Shown here: positions 16,557 to 24,789 of the stretch, piece by piece
How positions within the stretch are numbered: the first letter of the stretch is position 1
Layout: each line of letters opens with the position of its first letter
From: Bog-473 sp963704355
Lineage (GTDB): Bacteria; Actinomycetota; Acidimicrobiia; Acidimicrobiales; RAAP-2
Length of the DNA: 64,000 nucleotides
NCBI GenBank assembly: GCA_963704355.1
Contig: OY969891.1
Location: 2,852,001-2,916,000 of the forward strand
Direction of reading: 5' to 3'
Program-made: the position numbers and the translations under genes
The notes under the pieces: generated by a model
Told to the model about the DNA's origin: nothing
Database searches by the model: none
What the model saw: only the letters and a program-made list of their open reading frames with translations

Positions 16557-17021
16557 CTAGGGCCGATAGGGCGGTGCCTCTCCCCATCCCCACCGCGGCA
16601 CCGGAGCGTGCTCGACGATGTCGGCGTTGTCGTGTGAGTTTGCGAACGCAAGGCGGGTGCCCCACTCGAGATACGCGACAAGAGCGGAACGAAACTCTGG
16701 GTCCTCTGGCATCCCTGCATCGTCGGCAGCCAGGCTCATCAGCCAGGCAAACCTCAACCGCTGGTCCTTGGTGATGCCGAGCTGCAGGTGCTTGTGCAAC
16801 ATTCGCTCGTATCCGCCGAGATCTCTCGTGTAGTCAGTTGGGCCCCCAAACACCTCGCACCACCACGTCGCCACATTCCGACGGTGCTCCTCGTGCACAC
16901 CTCCCGGAAAGAAGGGAGAGAGAAGTTCGTCCTGCTCGAGGCGGTCATAAAAGGCGTCGATCATTCGATCGAAGGCCTCCCGACCTCCGGCCCATTCAAA
17001 CAGTGTCGGGTATTCAGCCAT
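16557..17021 (-). CDS. Truncated haemoglobin (group II, GlbO-like)
   Basis: A 154-residue 2-on-2 globin binding haem, with likely roles in oxygen or nitric-oxide chemistry. It shows TLFEWAGGREAFDRMIDAFY (B10-type Tyr), the group II stretch FGGPTDYTRDLGGY and the proximal-histidine helix MLHKHLQLGITKDQRLR. The start at ATG 17021 is chosen because TACATT lies exactly six bases upstream and homology begins there. A longer form from 17081 would add 20 non-homologous residues. Confidence 0.88.
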   Translation of the reverse strand: MAEYPTLFEWAGGREAFDRMIDAFYDRLEQDELLSPFFPGGVHEEHRRNVATWWCEVFGGPTDYTRDLGGYERMLHKHLQLGITKDQRLRFAWLMSLAADDAGMPEDPEFRSALVAYLEWGTRLAFANSHDNADIVEHAPVPRWGWGEAPPYRP

Positions 17022-17027
17022 AGCGGC

Positions 17028-17033
17028 AATGTA
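17028..17033 (-). promoter_or_regulatory. Putative -10 box of truncated haemoglobin
   Basis: On the minus strand TACATT ends six bases before the ATG at 17021. This matches the leaderless pattern seen elsewhere in the window and supports the shorter start. Confidence 0.5.
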
Positions 17034-17174
17034 CCTACGGCCGGCCCGGTCGGCATCGGGTTCGGTAACGGAGTTGCCCATGCCGCGGCAGGGTCACTCA
17101 GTGAGTCAATTCCAAGTTGCCGGTTGTGCCGCGACATCCCGGGCAGAGTGTCGCAGACGTTGGATGACGCGGCA

Positions 17175-18383
17175 CTAGGCCGACGAGAGCCGCTCGCGCA
17201 GCGCCCGCACGGTCACCGCTGCAATGGCGCGCTGTCCGGCCGCCGTGGGATGGGCGGTCCGCCACACGTACCCTTGGAGCGACTGCTCGACGTGCGTCGC
17301 CGTCGCGGTGAACGACGCGCACGGCGTGTGGAACAGATCTGACGCGGCCGAACAGGCCTTGGCGGCGCTGATGTGTTCGAGGTCGGCGGCGAGCGTGGTA
17401 TCGGACAGCGGTTCTGAGGAGAACACCCAGGGGTCCGCCGTGCAAAGGCCGTGCCCGCTCATCGCGCTCGAGATGTCCACCAGCGTGACGTTGCGCACGC
17501 CGTGGGCGCGCGCGTCGGCGACGGCCGCCGCGATGGATCGGTTGAGTGCGCCGAGCACCACCTGGGCGGCCGCATACGTGCTTGTCGCGTTCGCCTTGAG
17601 GCCGGTGCAGACGAGGTTGGTGGACAGGCCGGAGAGCCCGGTGTCGTCGCCGATCTGTGCTGGGCTGGGGATGGGCTGGTAGTAGTCGAGGACGGCGACG
17701 GCGGCCGCATGGGGAGCGACGGTCTCGATTGCCGAGGCGAGGCTCGCGCGCACGTGTGACAAGTCCGTCGCGAGCTGCGGGGTCACGGTGCCATTCTCGA
17801 CGCAGTCCGTCCCGAGACCGATCCCGGCGCCGAGAAACCGGGCCAGCTCGTACTCGAGGCACTTGCTGAAGTGGATGTCGTCGGCACCGTCTTGGAGCAG
17901 GACCAGCCGGGCCGGAGCCTTCGCCAGGTCCGCCGCGGCGATCTCGCCGCCGAGGTTCCGTGCCCGCTGTGGTGGCCGCGGGCACTGCCCGTCCCGTGCC
18001 GTGTTGTCCACGGGGTCGGCCACGGCCCCGCTGACGGCCAGCTGGTCCCCCGTGAGGTCGCAGTTGGTGGGGCGCACCGTCATGGAAAGGCCGAGGTCGC
18101 CGGCCACGACCGTCGGATAGGCCGAGGGGGAGGGGCCCTGCGAGATGGCGCCGCTGGGTCCGCCGAGTTGCGGCGTCAGGTACGGGTTGGCCAGGCCGTG
18201 CCCGTAGGGCACCGAGTCGCCGAGGGCGACGGCGCGCAAGGAGGCCGAAGGGGACGGCGGGCCCGGCGTGCGCGTGGCGAGGACGACGCCGGCCGCGGTC
18301 GCGCCTGCCACGATCGCGACGAGCGCGATCCAGAAGACGGGGGAGCGGCGCGCCGCGGCACCCCAGCTGTGAAGCGTTCCCAT
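17175..18383 (-). CDS. Membrane-anchored SGNH/GDSL hydrolase
   Basis: A 402-residue extracytoplasmic esterase/lipase-type protein. An N-terminal transmembrane anchor lies at about residues 17-37, followed by a short Pro/Ser linker. The catalytic Ser is in the block I motif ALGDSVPYGHG near residue 57. A block V-type AHPTAAGQRA near the C terminus supplies His. Several cysteines suggest disulfides, consistent with export. The substrate is unknown; acyl groups on envelope glycans are plausible. It lies downstream of fabF on the same strand. Confidence 0.85.
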   Translation of the reverse strand: MGTLHSWGAAARRSPVFWIALVAIVAGATAAGVVLATRTPGPPSPSASLRAVALGDSVPYGHGLANPYLTPQLGGPSGAISQGPSPSAYPTVVAGDLGLSMTVRPTNCDLTGDQLAVSGAVADPVDNTARDGQCPRPPQRARNLGGEIAAADLAKAPARLVLLQDGADDIHFSKCLEYELARFLGAGIGLGTDCVENGTVTPQLATDLSHVRASLASAIETVAPHAAAVAVLDYYQPIPSPAQIGDDTGLSGLSTNLVCTGLKANATSTYAAAQVVLGALNRSIAAAVADARAHGVRNVTLVDISSAMSGHGLCTADPWVFSSEPLSDTTLAADLEHISAAKACSAASDLFHTPCASFTATATHVEQSLQGYVWRTAHPTAAGQRAIAAVTVRALRERLSSA

Positions 18384-18448
18384 GGGTGACGTTCAGGACC
18401 TCACTCGCCGCCGCGTCGGCAGCGGAGGCGCGACTCTACCGGCTGGGG

Positions 18449-19645
18449 TCAGCCGGGAGGCAGCAGGACGAGGCAGCCGTTGTGCCCGCCGAACCCGAAC
18501 GAATTGGAGAGCAGGGCTCCGGGTTCCCAGTCCCTGGGCTCACCGTGGACCACCTGGATGGTGATCTCGGGGTCGGGCTCTTCGTAGCCCGCGGTGGGCG
18601 GAATGGTCGCGTGGTGGATGGTCAGCACGCCTGCGACCGCCTCGATGGCGCCCGCCGCGGCAAGGCCGTGGCCGGTGACTCCTTTGGTCGAGGTCACGAG
18701 TGGCCCCGGCTCGCCGAAGACCTTGGAAATGGCGCGGGCCTCAGCCAGGTCGTTGAGAGGGGTAGATGTTCCGTGCGCATTGATGTGCCCGACGTCGTGG
18801 GGTCCGATCTCGGCGTCGGCCAGCGCCAACTCCATGCACGCAACCGCACCGCCCCCGTCGGGTGCGGGTGCGGTGATGTGGTGCGCGTCGGCGGTGCTGG
18901 CGGCACCGGCCACTTCGGCATAGATCGTCGCTCCCCGGGCGACGGCCCGGCCCCAATCCTCAAGCACGAGGGCTGCGGCACCTTCGGTCATGACGAACCC
19001 GTCCCGACGGGCGTCGAAGGGACGCGAGTTGCCTGAGGACGACAGTGCGGTCATGTTCGAGAATGCCGCGAGCGCCACCGGGTGCAGGCTCGCCTCGGAA
19101 CCCCCACCGATCGCAACGTCGCAACGGCCGGACGCCACCAGCCGAGCGGCGCCAGCGATCGCGTGCGTCCCGGCGGCGCACGCGGTGCAGATCACCTCCG
19201 AAGGACCGCGCCAGCCGAGCCGCATAGAGATGCCGGCGGCGCCGGCGTTCGCCATCATCATCGGCACGAGGCGTGGGGACACCCGGTCGGCCCCCTTCTC
19301 GTTGTAGACGCCGACCTGCTCGGCCAGCGTCTCGAAACCACCGACGCCGGTGGCGAAGATCACGCCTGCCTTGGCCGGGTCGACCGCGAGGTCACCAGCC
19401 GCCTGGACGGCCATGTCGCCGGCCACCATGGAGAGCTGCGCGAAGCGGTCCAGCTGCCGCGCTTCCTTGGGGCCGAACCATTCCTTCGGGTCGTAACCCC
19501 GGACCGCCCCGCCGACCACGGAGGGGTGCAGCAGCCCATCCCAGAGCGCGTCGACACCGACGCCACAGCATGTGATCGCTCCCAGTCCGGTGACGGCAAC
19601 CCGCCGTCCGCGGAGAGGCCCGTCGGCGCCTGTCCCGATCAGCAT
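18449..19645 (-). CDS. fabF: 3-oxoacyl-ACP synthase II
   Basis: Condensing enzyme of 398 residues elongating acyl-ACP with malonyl-ACP. The Cys-His-His triad is complete: Cys156 (VICTACAAGTHAI), His301 (NAHGTSTPLND) and His336 (KGVTGHGLAAAG). SFGFGGHNG at the C terminus is typical. Its ATG overlaps the acpP stop by one base (TAATG), so enzyme and carrier are made together. It is the last gene of fabD-fabG-acpP-fabF; no fabH is present here. Confidence 0.95.
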   Translation of the reverse strand: MLIGTGADGPLRGRRVAVTGLGAITCCGVGVDALWDGLLHPSVVGGAVRGYDPKEWFGPKEARQLDRFAQLSMVAGDMAVQAAGDLAVDPAKAGVIFATGVGGFETLAEQVGVYNEKGADRVSPRLVPMMMANAGAAGISMRLGWRGPSEVICTACAAGTHAIAGAARLVASGRCDVAIGGGSEASLHPVALAAFSNMTALSSSGNSRPFDARRDGFVMTEGAAALVLEDWGRAVARGATIYAEVAGAASTADAHHITAPAPDGGGAVACMELALADAEIGPHDVGHINAHGTSTPLNDLAEARAISKVFGEPGPLVTSTKGVTGHGLAAAGAIEAVAGVLTIHHATIPPTAGYEEPDPEITIQVVHGEPRDWEPGALLSNSFGFGGHNGCLVLLPPG

Positions 19646-19884
19646 TAAAGCTTGGACGAGATGAGATCGAACGCCTGGCCGACCGTGGTCACGTCTTCGA
19701 GTTCGGTCTCCTCCACGGTGATGTCGAAGGCCTCCTCGAGCGCCATCACGAGCTCAACCAGGTCGAGGCTGTCGGCATCGAGATCGTCCGCGAACTTCGC
19801 TTCCTTGGTGATCTTCTCAGCCGGCACCTGCAGCACTTCCACGGCGCATTCGCGAAACTTCTCGAACGCTGCGTCGCTGTCCAC
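19645..19884 (-). CDS. acpP: Acyl carrier protein
   Basis: An acidic 79-residue carrier protein. The phosphopantetheine attachment serine is Ser39 in DLDADSLDLVELVMALEE. The start is the GTG at 19884, decided by AAGGAG six bases upstream; the frame stays open further but with non-homologous sequence. It lies between fabG and fabF, and its stop overlaps fabF by one base. It serves all enzymes of the local cluster. Confidence 0.95.
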   Translation of the reverse strand: MDSDAAFEKFRECAVEVLQVPAEKITKEAKFADDLDADSLDLVELVMALEEAFDITVEETELEDVTTVGQAFDLISSKL

Positions 19885-19890
19885 AATCCG

Positions 19891-19896
19891 CTCCTT
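19891..19896 (-). promoter_or_regulatory. Strong ribosome-binding site of acpP
   Basis: AAGGAG on the minus strand, six bases before GTG 19884. It is one of the best Shine-Dalgarno sequences in the window, fitting a very highly translated protein, and it fixes the start. Confidence 0.8.
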
Positions 19897-19930
19897 GTCT
19901 GTCGCTTCCCTAACACCGCTTCCTAAGACG

Positions 19931-20656
19931 CTACAGCCCCATGCCCAGCCCGCCGTCGACCGGAACCACGGCACCGGTGACGTACGCTGCGGCGTCCGAG
20001 GCCAGGAATCCCACGACCGAAGCCACGTCCTCGACGGTGCCGGCCCGTCCGAGAGGCACCTGGCCGGTCATGAACGCCAGACGCTCAGGGCCCAGCGCCG
20101 CCGTCATGTCGGTGTCGATGACGCCGGGCGCCACCACGTTCACCGTGATCTGCCGACTTCCTACCTCGCGCGCGATGGCTCGGGCCATCCCGACCAGCCC
20201 CGCCTTCGAGGCGGCGTAGTTGGCCTGCCCGGGGAGACCCACGAAGGCCCCGACGGAAGAGAGGAAGATGATGCGCCCGGCGTGCAGCCGGAGCATCTTG
20301 GCGACGGCGCGCTTGGCGACCCGAAACGAGCCGGTCAGGTTGGCGTCGATGACCTCGGCGAACTGCTGATCGCTCATCCGCAGCATGAGCGCGTCGAGGG
20401 TCACGCCGGCGTTGGCGACCAGCACCTGCACCGGGCCCCAGCGCTCCTCGATGGCGGCGAACGCCGCGTCGACGTCCTCTGCGTTGCGTACGTCGCAGCG
20501 GACGCCGAGGAATCGTTCAGGGTCGGCTCCCTGAGGCGGAGCGGGGGCATCGGCTGAGCGAAAGGTGGTGGCCACCTGGTCTCCGTTGGCCAGGAACCAC
20601 CGCACACAGGCCGCGCCGATGCCGCGTGTCCCGCCCGTGACGAGGACGACCGCCAT
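19931..20656 (-). CDS. fabG: 3-oxoacyl-ACP reductase
   Basis: Short-chain dehydrogenase of 241 residues reducing 3-oxoacyl-ACP with NADPH. The cofactor loop is VTGGTRGIG and the catalytic residues are Ser134, Tyr147 and Lys151 (NYAASKAG). The C-terminal VDGGLGMGL matches FabG. Its ATG overlaps the fabD stop by one base (TGATG). It is followed 46 bases later by acpP. Confidence 0.93.
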   Translation of the reverse strand: MAVVLVTGGTRGIGAACVRWFLANGDQVATTFRSADAPAPPQGADPERFLGVRCDVRNAEDVDAAFAAIEERWGPVQVLVANAGVTLDALMLRMSDQQFAEVIDANLTGSFRVAKRAVAKMLRLHAGRIIFLSSVGAFVGLPGQANYAASKAGLVGMARAIAREVGSRQITVNVVAPGVIDTDMTAALGPERLAFMTGQVPLGRAGTVEDVASVVGFLASDAAAYVTGAVVPVDGGLGMGL

Positions 20657-21913
20657 CAGCCGGCGTCGTGGACCCGGAGCCAGACGAGCGGTTGTCCCTC
20701 CTGCACGCGCTCGCCGTCCGCAGCCAACCAGCCGATGACCTGTCCGTCGAAGGGCGTGCGCACCTCGGAGACACCGACGCGTCCCACCATCTCACCGACC
20801 TGGACCGCGGACGGTGGATCAGTCGAGCTGCCCGCCGTGCCCGGGAGCAGACCAGTTCCGGGAGCCTGCAGCGAGGACTCGGGGGCGAAGATGCCGCTGG
20901 ACGGGCTGACCACGACGCGTTCTGACATGTACAGGTGCTCGCCCTGGTGCAGCGCCGGCTCGGCGCGCCACGTGCCGGCTGCGCTGACCCGGTCGATCAG
21001 GGTGTCCAGGTCCTCGGGCTTGGACACAGCGAGCGACTGGATCTCGGGCAAGCTGCGCTTGGCCAGGCCGCTCAACACCCCACCGGGCCCGAGTTCCACG
21101 AGCGAGGTGAGCCCGAGGCCCGCGAAGGTTTCGAGCGTCTGCCGCCACCGGACTGGGCTGCAGAGTTGCGCGGAGAGCAGGCCAGGCCACTCCGCCGGGT
21201 CGTCGTGCACGTGGGCATCGACGTTGGCGACGACGCGCACCTCGGGCGTCATGAAGGTCACCTCGGCGAGCGCTTTCCGCAGATCGGCACGTGCGCCCTG
21301 CATCAAGGGTGTGTGGAACGCGCCCGACACCTGAATCGGCATCACACGTTTGGCCCCCAACCCCTTGGCCAGCTCACCGGCGAGTGCGACGGCCTCGGCC
21401 GTGCCGGCGATCACAACCTGGCCCGGCGCGTTGGTAATTGGCCACCCAGACGTCGCCCTCGGCCCGCATGCACGCCGCCTCGGCGTCGTCGTCCGCGATG
21501 CCCAGCAGGGCGGCCATCGTTCCGGGCGCCTCCTCGCCGGCGCGGGCCATGGCCTCCCCCCGCGCCACCACCAACCGGATGCCATCGTCAAAGCCGAGGG
21601 CGCCGCTGGCCACCAGCGCCGTGTACTCGCCGAGGCTGTGACCGGCGCAGGCGGCGGGGGTGAGGCCGATCCGCTCGACCGCGTCGAGCACCACCAAGCT
21701 GAGGACTGTCGTCGCAAGCTGCGCGTTCTCGGTTTGGGTCAACTCCTCGATCGGGGCCTCCAACAGGAGGCGGGACAGATCGCAGCTGGCGGCCGCCGAC
21801 GCTTCTTCGACCACCTCCCACGACGGGTGGTCGACCCACGGTCCTCCCATGCCGGCGCGTTGTGATCCTTGTCCGGGGAAGGTGAAAACCAACACGTCTG
21901 CGACGGCTCCCAT
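20656..21913 (-). pseudogene. fabD: Malonyl-CoA:ACP transacylase with C-terminal biotinyl-like domain, one-base frameshift
   Basis: Two frames together make a FabD of about 420 residues. The first frame has FTFPGQGSQ and the nucleophile Ser93 in GHSLGEYTAL, then runs to VWVANY. The second resumes with NAPGQVVIAG and carries the catalytic His in VSGAFHTPLM and LGPGGVLSGL. One extra base at 21433/21434 (TACCAACGCG instead of TACAACGCG) breaks the frame. After FabD come about 80 residues ending VRTPFDGQVIGWLAADGE and VQEGQPLVWL, a biotinyl/lipoyl-type half-barrel where the AMKM acceptor region reads VGVSEV. FabD is normally essential, so a sequencing error is likely; otherwise another copy must exist. 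Confidence 0.85.
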
Positions 21914-22033
21914 CGACGGCGGGTGGAAAGAACTCACAGTGTGGCATGCCCGGACCCGTCAGGGCCGCGTGCGCATTCGTGTTTCGTACCCGCGGTGCGA
22001 AGCCACCACACGTTGTCACGCTTCTCGCTGGTT

Positions 22034-22051
22034 ACCGGGTGGAAACCCGGT
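22034..22051. other. Seven-pair perfect hairpin between fab cluster and wall protein gene
   Basis: ACCGGGT, loop GGAA, ACCCGGT. It lies about 70 bases past the end of the minus-strand wall-type protein gene and about 120 bases before fabD on the same strand. It could end the first transcript, though it has no T run. Confidence 0.4.
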
Positions 22052-22120
22052 GCGATTCTGGGTGTTACCTGGGCAGGCGTACGGGCCTGCTGACCGCCTT
22101 TTGAGGGGCTGGCTGCGGAC

Positions 22121-23572
22121 TTATTGGCCCGCTGGAGCGAGGGCGGCGACGCAGCCCTGGAGCGCCTGGATGCCGGCGGGGTTCGGCGTGGGCGCAGGCG
22201 TGTTGGCCGGTGCCGTGCCGGGCGTCGTCGTCGTGGTCGTGGTCGCAGTCGTCGAGGTGGAGCTGCTCGTGGTGGTCGTGGTCGCGGGGACTGTGGTCGT
22301 GGTCACCGGCACCTTGATGATCGGCAGCGTCGTCGTGGTGGACGTGCTCGTGGTGGTGGTCGAGGTGGTGGGAACCGTCGTAGCGGGGACGCTCTGCCCG
22401 GACGTGGTCGGCGTCGTCGTCGTGGTGCCCGCCGGTGCTGTCGTCGTGGTGGTGTCCGGTGCCCCCGCGTTGAGCGCGGCCGCCGTGACGGTCGCCGTGG
22501 TGCACGCCCCCGCGGTTTGCAGGGTTGCGACATCTGCCACGAGGCGGACCAGGGCGCGGGTCTCGGTGCCGGTGTCAGAGGTCAATGTCGCGACCGACTG
22601 TTGGAGCGCCTTGGCAGCATCGGCGCGTCGCGTCAGCGAGGCCTTCAGGGCCGATGCCGCCTCGGCGGTGCGTGCCAACACGTCGGAGGTCTCGACGCTC
22701 TCGTACTGCTGCGCCAAGACGCCGTTGGGGGTCGGTGGTCCGAACTGTCCGTACCGCTTGTGCCCGGCGCTCGGGTTGGCGTACGAGTTGCTGACGTACA
22801 ACCCGCTGCTCACGTACTCGTTGACCGCGAAGCTGCGGAGCGCCTGTTGCGAGGCGTCGAACTTGGCCCGGGTTGACGAGGCCTCGGACTCTGCCGTCGC
22901 CATCTGTTGGCTCTTGGCGGCCACATCGGTCTTGTCCGCCGCCACGGCGAGGGTGGCGATCTGGTACTTCTGCAGGTCGGACTTCACGCTCCCGTAGACG
23001 TCCAGGGCAGCGGAACCGTTCAAAACCCCTCCGGCCAGGCTGGTGGCGCTCCCCAGGATGGCGTTGGCGTAACAGGGCACCCCGTCCGCCGACGGCGCGC
23101 ACCACTGGCTCTGGTCGACCAGGGCCAGGAATGCCGCGGAGGGAGCGACGTTGCCGGCCCTCAACGCGGCTGTGATCGTCGACATGTTCGGTTGAAGCAG
23201 GGTGGCGGCCGTGGCGCTGCAGCCCGCGACCCAGTTGGCGAAGGCGGGGAAGCCCGACGACGGGACTGTCGGCAGCGGGGCCCCCGTGACATCGGTCGTC
23301 CGGGCCGTGTTGAAAGGGTTGTAGGCGGCGGTGTTGTTGGTCGACCCGCCCTCCTCCACTTGCCAGCCGTCCAGGTCGGCGACGTTGTCCGGGGTCAACG
23401 GAGCATTGGTTCCCTGGAGCACGCAGAGCTCCCAGCCTGCTGGCAGGGCGGTGCCGTCTGCCCCGGCCGTGGTGAGGGTCGGACCGCCGGCCAGGCCGCT
23501 CAGTACGACTGTGCTGAGCACGACAGAAGCCAGGGCCAGGACGAGTCGAAGAGGGCGGAGGGTACGTGTCAT
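22121..23572 (-). CDS. Secreted Thr-rich coiled-coil protein
   Basis: A 483-residue exported protein. It has a signal peptide (MTRTLRPLRLVLALASVVLS, cleavage near residue 38), then a Cys-containing N-terminal domain, and a helical coiled-coil region at about residues 200-340 (AKSQQMATAESEASSTRAKF). About 90 residues of Thr/Ser/Pro-rich low complexity follow, with runs of TTTT, then a short Cys-containing tail. Thr-rich stalks usually span the cell wall and may be O-glycosylated. No enzymatic motif or sortase signal is seen. The second domain loosely recalls coiled-coil wall hydrolase regulators. Confidence 0.7.
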   Translation of the reverse strand: MTRTLRPLRLVLALASVVLSTVVLSGLAGGPTLTTAGADGTALPAGWELCVLQGTNAPLTPDNVADLDGWQVEEGGSTNNTAAYNPFNTARTTDVTGAPLPTVPSSGFPAFANWVAGCSATAATLLQPNMSTITAALRAGNVAPSAAFLALVDQSQWCAPSADGVPCYANAILGSATSLAGGVLNGSAALDVYGSVKSDLQKYQIATLAVAADKTDVAAKSQQMATAESEASSTRAKFDASQQALRSFAVNEYVSSGLYVSNSYANPSAGHKRYGQFGPPTPNGVLAQQYESVETSDVLARTAEAASALKASLTRRADAAKALQQSVATLTSDTGTETRALVRLVADVATLQTAGACTTATVTAAALNAGAPDTTTTTAPAGTTTTTPTTSGQSVPATTVPTTSTTTTSTSTTTTLPIIKVPVTTTTVPATTTTTSSSTSTTATTTTTTTPGTAPANTPAPTPNPAGIQALQGCVAALAPAGQ

Positions 23573-23996
23573 GAGAAAGCGCGTGCGATGACCAGCTACC
23601 GGGGACCTGAGATCCGCCTACCCGCGGAGCCAGCTTGAAGGCACCAAGAATGGCACGCCTTCACGGGACGTGCCCCCTCGGGACCTATCGGCCTCCCGGA
23701 CGCTCCACTTGAGCAGGGCTTCGAGGGCGAGAAGCCGAGTTGGCCCGGCACAAAGGTGGCCACTCCGGAGCGGTTGGGGGCCAGGAGCCCGCTGGACACC
23801 GAATGTCGCCCGCTGACGAGTCACAGGACTATCCCTGCCCCCAGCCCTGGGCTGTCCAAACCGAGTGGCGCAGCGGTTACTTCTGTCATGCCATCCGTCC
23901 GCGCGTCTTCGGGTCTCCTTTCCGACCGCGCCGCCAGGGGTGTGTGCTCGGGCCCTCTCGTTCGTGCCATCAGGCTCCAGTGGCCTGGGACGGGCT
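23573..23996. other. 424-base intergenic region with possible structured leader
   Basis: No convincing gene is seen on either strand. The part next to the Thr-rich protein gene is its 5' leader on the minus strand. It holds a hairpin with seven-pair outer arms TGAAGGC (23636-23642) and GCCTTCA (23657-23663). It is followed toward the gene by minus-strand GCGGGTAGGCGG and AGGTCCCCGG, faintly like the 3' side of actinobacterial c-di-AMP riboswitches. The remaining half shows nothing recognisable. Confidence 0.35.
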
Positions 23997-24299
23997 TTAG
24001 TCGATTTCGCAGGAGCCCGGCGGAGGGTAGGGCGGCCCTTCCCCGAGAGCGACCTCGAGAGCGAAGCAGGCCACGGACTCTACGGCCATCACGTCGGGAC
24101 TCACCTCAGCCTCCGCGTTGTTCAGCGCTGCCTCCGTGTTCGCGACGAGTTCGTCGATTGTCTGACCAGGCTGCCCGGCGCTCGATGCCGCAGCCGTCGC
24201 CGCACCAGCGGACGGCCCCACGGCCACTAGGCCATAACCCAATCCGAGCGACGCCACAGCAGCGACCGCTACTCCCGCCCTTGCCATCCGCCCATCCAT
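23997..24299 (-). CDS. Small secreted hypothetical protein
   Basis: A 100-residue protein with an N-terminal export signal (MDGRMARAGVAVAAVASLGLGYGL) and likely cleavage after an Ala-rich stretch near residue 40. The mature part is short and acidic-helical (QTIDELVANTEAALNNAEAE), ending with two cysteines and PPYPPPGSCEID. The ATG at 24299 is chosen because AAAGGAAA lies a few bases upstream. No family is recognised. Confidence 0.6.
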   Translation of the reverse strand: MDGRMARAGVAVAAVASLGLGYGLVAVGPSAGAATAAASSAGQPGQTIDELVANTEAALNNAEAEVSPDVMAVESVACFALEVALGEGPPYPPPGSCEID

Positions 24300-24648
24300 T
24301 CTTGGTTTCCTTTCAAGTGGCCCCGCCATCAGGATCGTCTGTCGCCTGATTCCTCGCCTGAGTTGCCCCGGAAAGTCGAACGAGTGGCAATAGCCATTGC
24401 GCACGACAACCCAGACGGCCGCCTGAGGTCCATGCGGTGGCCCGAGGCTCAGCGACGTGCCCGTCGCCGACGGTGAACTCCGAAAAGTTGATCTCCAACG
24501 GCGATCCGCGCCCACCCCCCAGGGTGCCCTTCCTGGGCGGGCGACGATCGCGAGGATGGGAGGTTGGGTCAGCCCAACCGACCCCGCCAGAATCCCAGAG
24601 CCTCCCAAGGTGCACCCGGTCCCCGAAAACGGGGTTCAGGTCAGCCGG
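24300..24648. other. 349-base gap between small secreted gene and tRNA-Leu
   Basis: No supported gene. Downstream of the tRNA on the minus strand, CCCCG-loop AAAA-CGGGG at 24621-24634 forms a five-pair hairpin 15 bases past the tRNA 3' end and may help end tRNA transcription; it lacks a T run. The remainder is presumably leader or promoter of the small secreted protein; nothing else is seen. Confidence 0.4.
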
Positions 24649-24731
24649 TGCCCGGAGTGGGATTCGAACCCACACGCCCTTTCGGACAGCGGCTTTTGAG
24701 GCCGCCGCGTCTGCCATTCCGCCATCCGGGC
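24649..24731 (-). tRNA. tRNA-Leu (anticodon CAA)
   Basis: An 83-base class II tRNA. Acceptor arms GCCCGGA/TCCGGGC pair over seven bases. The anticodon stem GCGGC/GCCGC encloses loop CTCAAAA (anticodon CAA, reading TTG). A long variable arm (TGTCCGAAAGGGCG) and T-arm GTGGGTTCGAATCCCAC are intact. CCA is not encoded. TTG is a rare leucine codon in this GC-rich DNA. Confidence 0.95.
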
Positions 24732-24789
24732 CGGAACCCGAGAGCGTACAAGCTGCGATCTACCGTGAAGAGGTGGGAGCCCCGTCGTC

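Noticed and set aside
22030..22100. Plus-strand cobalamin riboswitch (GGAAACCCGGTGCGATTCTGG resembles part of the core)
   Set aside because: The CCCGC-ACTGT and B12-box parts are missing, and no plus-strand gene lies downstream for over 2 kb; the motif is explained by a simple hairpin.
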